From positions 434,001 through 498,000 of the forward strand of contig CAWEGV010000013.1 of the NCBI GenBank assembly GCA_963808615.1: a DNA stretch of 64,000 nt, given 5' to 3'. Positions 62,479 through 64,000 of this stretch are shown piece after piece. A program made the translations under genes and the position numbers. The stretch is from Palsa-504 sp963808615. Lineage in GTDB: Bacteria > Actinomycetota > Actinomycetes > Streptosporangiales > Streptosporangiaceae. Positions within the stretch are counted from its first letter, which is position 1. Each line of letters opens with the position of its first letter. The notes beneath the pieces are model-generated. The model had not been told where the DNA came from. It was given only the letters and a program-made list of their open reading frames with translations, and searched no databases.

Positions 62479-63356
62479 CAAGCCAGGATGACAGAACGTG
62501 ACAGGGCACGCGGCTGATCCGGGTCCAGGCCCTTGCACTCGGCCAGCGCGGCCGCGAGCCGCTGGACGCCGATCAGCCCGACGAGCGGGTCGCCGGCCGG
62601 GGCGATGACCGTGGCCCCGGTGCGCCGGGCGTCGGCCAGCAGGCTGGGCGGCACCTGGCCCAGGGCCCATACCACGGTGCTGGCGTCGCTGACGCTGATC
62701 GGGCCGTGCCGGTACTCCAGGGCCGGGTACGACTCGGCCCAGGTGCGTGCGGCTTCGCGCAGCTTCAGCGCGGCCTCGTCGGCCACCGCGGCGGCCCAGC
62801 CGCGGCCGAGGAAGGTGAACTCGGATCGTTGGGCCAGTCCGGGAGGGAGCGGGCGGGCCAGCTCCCGGGCGGCGTCGTCGGGCAGGGCCCGCAGGTCCTC
62901 GCCCAGGTGGGCGCGCAGCAGGACGATCGCGCTGGTGATGAAGCGGCTGGAGACCACGGACCGTTCCGCAGAAAAATCCAGAACGACCGCGGCGGTGGCC
63001 TGGCGGACGAGCGGCGAACCGGGGTCGGCGCTGACCGCCGTCGTCCTGATGCCGGGCCGGGCCCGGGCGAGCGCGTCGAGGACTTCGGTGGTGGTGCCGG
63101 TGCGCGAGATGTACACCATGTGGTCATAGCGCCTGGCGGGAGGGATCTCGGAGGCGGGGAAGGCGTCGGTCTCGCCGTGGCCGGCGGCCTCGCGCACGGT
63201 GGCGTAACAGCGGGCGACGTTGAGCGAAGAGCCGCAGCCGATCGCCGCGACCCGCTCGCCGGGGGCAGGCAGCGCAGGGGCCGCCGCGGCGGCTGCCTCG
63301 ATCGCCTTGGCCCAGCATTCCGGCTGGCTGGCGATCTCGTCCGTCAGGTGGCTCAT
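62478..63356 (-). CDS. SIS-domain sugar isomerase (glucosamine-6-phosphate deaminase/AgaS-like)
   Basis: A 292-residue protein with two SIS phosphosugar-binding domains: AAIGCGSSLNVARCYATVRE, MVYISRTGTTTEVLDAL (SRTGTTTE loop), FTFLGRGWAAAVADEAALKL and ESYPALEYRHGPISVSDAST. This is the C-terminal half of the GlmS type without the glutaminase domain. It probably converts an amino-sugar phosphate for NagA's pathway. The ATG at 63356 has GGAG six bases upstream and is preferred to the ATG at 63368. An AT-rich promoter region lies upstream (63370-63440). Confidence 0.85.
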   Translation of the reverse strand: MSHLTDEIASQPECWAKAIEAAAAAAPALPAPGERVAAIGCGSSLNVARCYATVREAAGHGETDAFPASEIPPARRYDHMVYISRTGTTTEVLDALARARPGIRTTAVSADPGSPLVRQATAAVVLDFSAERSVVSSRFITSAIVLLRAHLGEDLRALPDDAARELARPLPPGLAQRSEFTFLGRGWAAAVADEAALKLREAARTWAESYPALEYRHGPISVSDASTVVWALGQVPPSLLADARRTGATVIAPAGDPLVGLIGVQRLAAALAECKGLDPDQPRALSRSVILA

Positions 63357-63467
63357 CACGGGCTCCATGAAACTTGCATGATTCTGCTCAGAAACTGCAT
63401 ATTACAATCAGTATAGATCATTTTTATGGACGATGAAGGCGCGCTGAGTCCGGCGGAGGCGTTCGGG

Positions 63468-64000
63468 TCAGGCGGTGACGACGCGGATGCCGCGTTCGGT
63501 GAAGGCGGTCAGCGTGTCTGGCGGGGCGTCGCGGTCGGTGACGATGACGTCGATCTCGCCGCTGTCGCAGACCCGGGCAAACGCGCGCTGGCCCAGCTTG
63601 GAGCCATCGGCGACGATCATCACCTGCTCGGCCCGAGTGGCCATGAGGTGATTGATGCTGGCCTCGCCCTCGTGATGCGCGGTCGCCCCGGCCCGCGGAT
63701 CGAGCGCGTCGACGCCCAGGATGGCCCAGTCCAGGGTCAGCTGATCCAGCACCAGGGAGGCGAAGGGCCCGATCAGCTCGTAGGACTGGCCGCGGGTGAC
63801 GCCGCCGGTGACCACGATCTTGATGTGCTGGCGGACGGCGAGCTCGTTGGCGATGTTCATGGCGTTGGTCACCACGGTGACGGCGGGCGCGCCGGTGCCG
63901 TCCTGCAGGTCCGGGCGGGTGGCCAGGGCCCGGGCTACCTCGCTGGTGGTGGTGCCGCCGTTCAGCGCCACCGCGGCGCCCGGCGCGATCAGGGCGGCGG
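63468..64000 (-). CDS. DeoR/GlpR-family transcriptional regulator (partial at right edge)
   Basis: The C-terminal sugar-phosphate-binding (DeoRC) domain of a DeoR-type repressor: ALNGGTTTSEVARAL at the edge, VTVVTNAMNIANELAVRQHI, ELIGPFASLVLDQLTLDWAI and MIVADGSKLGQRAFARVC. The N-terminal helix-turn-helix lies beyond the window. Position next to the SIS and nagA genes suggests that it controls them in response to an amino-sugar phosphate. Confidence 0.9.
   Translation of the reverse strand, partial: AALIAPGAAVALNGGTTTSEVARALATRPDLQDGTGAPAVTVVTNAMNIANELAVRQHIKIVVTGGVTRGQSYELIGPFASLVLDQLTLDWAILGVDALDPRAGATAHHEGEASINHLMATRAEQVMIVADGSKLGQRAFARVCDSGEIDVIVTDRDAPPDTLTAFTERGIRVVTA

Overview
The window is very GC-rich, with almost all third codon positions G or C, GTG and TTG starts, and long antisense open frames. 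It encodes an actinobacterial gene set: recA-recX with DUF3046 nearby, rny, miaA, miaB, a paaABCDE cluster, DUF222/HNH, DUF2332, DUF885, Septum_form and SigE-family sigma genes. A filamentous or soil actinomycete (Streptosporangiales-like) is the best guess, inferred from gene content only. No rRNA, tRNA or CRISPR array was seen.

Layout. 1-5 kb: partial anti-sigma-type ATPase, amino-acid permease plus amidohydrolase, then decayed MOSC and zwf genes. 5-10 kb: PQQ-propeller lipoprotein, miaA, a dioxygenase-like protein, a Ser/Thr-rich surface lipoprotein and a divergent sortase. 10-19 kb: small genes and gene stumps, prpE, then a TetR regulator (PaaR-like) and the phenylacetyl-CoA epoxidase operon paaABCDE, with shared operators. 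19-29 kb: glutaredoxin-thioredoxin reductase fusion, DUF885 peptidase, flavin-binding, acetyl- and methyltransferase genes, a TPR protein and an alpha/beta hydrolase. 29-34 kb: DUF222/HNH gene and the wreck of an integrative element that split a SAM methyltransferase. 34-47 kb: membrane protein, PLP decarboxylase, large cyclase-ATPase-TPR regulator, copper amine oxidase, metallo-beta-lactamase and a P-loop NTPase-Ser/Thr kinase fusion. 47-60 kb: VOC protein, miaB, S9 peptidase, rny, recX, recA, and a sigma/anti-sigma pair. 60-64 kb: septum-formation-type protein, nagA, a sugar isomerase and a DeoR regulator, probably amino-sugar catabolism.

The main discovery candidate is at recA-recX. Between the recA stop and recX lies a 1.5-kb reading frame holding a full-length relative of the Mycobacterium tuberculosis RecA intein, with both LAGLIDADG motifs. 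It carries only 13 residues of RecA N-extein and has no RecA core after it. Its splice end reads His-Asp/Tyr instead of His-Asn/Cys, so it should not splice. It is flanked by a 59-bp direct repeat that copies the recA-recX junction. The adjacent intein-free recA is written in strikingly AT-ending, rare codons for 44 codons centred on the intein insertion site. Together this looks like a freestanding homing endonuclease next to a recoded, cleavage-immune copy of its essential target gene. That is a bacterial parallel to the yeast WHO elements beside FBA1, or a natural cleave-and-rescue cassette. The same recA is interrupted in its Walker A codons by about 314 bases of nearly pure C, probably a sequencing or assembly artefact that may hide a second intein.

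About a dozen truncated genes are scattered across the window, an unusually high load of decay.
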